From an uncultured Acidobacteriota bacterium (GTDB lineage: Bacteria > Acidobacteriota > Thermoanaerobaculia > Gp7-AA8), in assembly GCA_937870635.1 (NCBI GenBank), contig CALMZP010000167.1:104917-145489 (forward strand): a DNA stretch of 40,573 nucleotides, read 5' to 3'. The notes beneath the pieces were generated by a model. The model ran no database searches. It had not been told where the DNA came from and worked only from the letters and a program-made list of their open reading frames with translations. A program made the translations under genes and the position numbers. Of this stretch, positions 39,254 to 40,573 are shown piece after piece (positions within the stretch are counted from its first letter, which is position 1; each line of letters begins with the position of its first letter).

Positions 39254-40573
39254 ATGTCGTCCGTTCCCACGGTAGGTCCTTACCGCCTCGGCGAACGTCT
39301 GGGCACTTCTGTCTGGAAAGCGGTCGACTCGCGTAACGACAAGCCCGTCGCGCTCAAGATCCTCACCAAGCAGCTGCCGAAGGAACCCGCGAAGCGCGAT
39401 GCGTTCCTGCGCGAAGTCCGCGTCGCGGCGGCCCTTTATCAGACGTTTCTCGTCCCCATCCAGGAGGTCGTGCCGATCGGCGACAACCTCGTCCTCGTGA
39501 TGGATTTCATCGAGGCTCAGGCTTTCGCGAAGCGCCTCGGTGGCAAGCCGGCTGACCGTCCCGAGTTCTTCCGTCTCGCAGCGCAGCTGACCGACGCGGT
39601 CCGGTTCCTTCAATCGAAGGGACTGGTTCACGGCAACATCAACGCCGACTCGGTGATGGTCAACGCGGCGGGGCAGGTGAAGCTCGGCGGCCTCAATCTG
39701 TTCAATCTCCTCCCGAGGCCCGACGGCGTGTCGCCGCAGTTTCAGCAGAAGAGCTCTGATCCGCGCAGCGTGGCGTACATGGCGCCCGAGCAGATCACCG
39801 GTCAGAAGGCCGATCCGCGTACCGACGTTTATTCGCTCGGGGTGGTCATGTACGAGATGGCCACCGGCCGTCTGCCATTTCCGGCGACGAGCGCCGGCGA
39901 TCTGGCGCGCGCGATCGTGGAAGGGAATCCGGTCTCGCCGAAGACTGTCCATCCGACGATCGATCCTGCCATCGTCAACATCCTCGGCCGCTGCCTTTTC
40001 AAGAATCAGTTCAGCCGTCCGAAGGATGCGAAAGCCGTCCTCGAGGATCTGACGAAGTCCGACCCGAGCGCGGCCAAAGCCGTCGCGGAGACCTCTACAC
40101 GAACTCCCGCCGCGACCCCGGCGGTCGCGGACGATCCCGCCTCGAGGGAGAGCATTCTGCTCGTCGCCGACGTTGCCGATCTTGCGGCGCTGGCAGCGAA
40201 AGATCCGCAAGCGAGCGCGAAAGCCATCGCGCGGATGCAGCTGCTTCTCGGAGAGTCGGTCTACCTGTTCGATGGAAAAGTCATCGATCCGTTTTCGAAA
40301 CGGCTCATCGCCGAGCTTCCGAATGTCGAGAACGCGCTCGAGGCGGCGCGCAAGGGAGAGTTCGACTTCTCACCTGAACAGCAGGAGCCGCCCGTCGTGC
40401 CTGTGCGACTCCTCCTTCACGCCGGGAACGTCGTCACGCGCGACGGCGTGGTCGAGGGAGATGCAGTGACGAAAGCGTTCGCTGCTCTCGAGCAGCTTCC
40501 GCCGATGCAGCTTCACCTCACCGAAGAGTTTGTCCGCCGGGCCAGGGGGAGCGTGCGTGTGCGCGATGCGGGC
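39254..40573 (+). CDS. serine/threonine kinase-like protein, predicted pseudokinase (3' partial)
   Basis: At least 440 residues, running off the window. The fold of a bacterial PknB-type kinase is clear: glycine-loop region GERLGTSVWKAVD, beta-3 Lys35 (VALKIL), alpha-C Glu54 (FLREVRVA), YMAPEQ, and DVYSLGVVMYEMATGRLPF. But the catalytic loop reads HGNINADS at 126-133 instead of HRDLKPxN (Asp128 is Asn, Lys130 is Asn), and the DFG aspartate is Gly146 (VKLGGLNLF). Both catalytic aspartates are therefore missing, so it is probably a pseudokinase acting as a scaffold or sensor. Residues about 290-440 form a second domain I do not recognise (SILLVADVADLAALAAKDPQ). Confidence 0.87.
   Translation, partial: MSSVPTVGPYRLGERLGTSVWKAVDSRNDKPVALKILTKQLPKEPAKRDAFLREVRVAAALYQTFLVPIQEVVPIGDNLVLVMDFIEAQAFAKRLGGKPADRPEFFRLAAQLTDAVRFLQSKGLVHGNINADSVMVNAAGQVKLGGLNLFNLLPRPDGVSPQFQQKSSDPRSVAYMAPEQITGQKADPRTDVYSLGVVMYEMATGRLPFPATSAGDLARAIVEGNPVSPKTVHPTIDPAIVNILGRCLFKNQFSRPKDAKAVLEDLTKSDPSAAKAVAETSTRTPAATPAVADDPASRESILLVADVADLAALAAKDPQASAKAIARMQLLLGESVYLFDGKVIDPFSKRLIAELPNVENALEAARKGEFDFSPEQQEPPVVPVRLLLHAGNVVTRDGVVEGDAVTKAFAALEQLPPMQLHLTEEFVRRARGSVRVRDAG

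Overview
High-GC bacterial chromosome segment. Phylum is inference only: complex I next to a c subunit with a cleavable leader, large secreted PKD and FG-GAP proteins, heptamer hairpins between genes and frequent non-SD starts together suggest an Acidobacteriota-like organism (moderate confidence; a 16S or marker-gene search would settle it). No phage, insertion sequence, CRISPR array or plasmid function was seen.

Layout. (1) 1-11.3 kb, plus strand: respiratory complex I genes nuoD-H-I-J-K-L-M-N (no nuoE/F/G between D and H), running by a 14-bp overlap into ATP synthase Fo genes (atpZ, an atpI-like gene, atpB, atpE), closed by a terminator. The other ATP synthase subunits are not here. The nuo operon is interrupted by a heptamer palindrome and two dispersed inverted repeats. 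(2) 11.5-14.1 kb: a 55-residue membrane protein, then a minus-strand operon XRE regulator - TPR protein - secreted protein. (3) 14.2-22.7 kb, plus strand: a polysaccharide-export ABC permease, a secreted FG-GAP propeller protein, a strongly expressed secreted protein of unknown function with its own promoter and terminator, and a 1277-residue PKD/polyproline surface protein. (4) 22.9-35.3 kb: a surface-glycan locus. On the plus strand: the export ATPase (Wzt type), a GT2, a GT2-zinc ribbon-methyltransferase fusion, a GNAT-like protein, a response regulator and a methyltransferase. On the minus strand: an operon of six translationally coupled genes (PIG-L/GT2 fusion, GT-B glycosyltransferase, GT2, LpxL-like acyltransferase, membrane protein, polysaccharide deacetylase). 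(5) 35.4-40.6 kb: tpiA, secG, tRNA-Leu(GAG), a small helical protein, a biotin carboxylase with its biotinyl-carrier partner, and a kinase-like gene, cut by the window end, that lacks the catalytic aspartates.

How it fits together. Regions 3 and 4 look like one envelope programme: glycosyltransferases build and modify a glycan, the permease at 14.2 kb and ATPase at 22.9 kb probably form one exporter, and acyltransferase, deacetylase and methyltransferases decorate the product. Region 1 makes and uses ion-motive force; the c subunit carries residues of the sodium-binding type.

Most unusual: (a) five intergenic arrays built from different 7-bp units, four folding as long palindromes and one keeping 7-bp phase through four unit sequences; (b) three dispersed elements with identical 27-bp inverted arms, two flanking nuoK; (c) several genes whose -10 box lies 6-9 nt before the start codon (likely leaderless mRNAs); (d) a probable CTG start in a chain of NTGA stop/start overlaps; (e) a pseudokinase; (f) unusual fusion enzymes.
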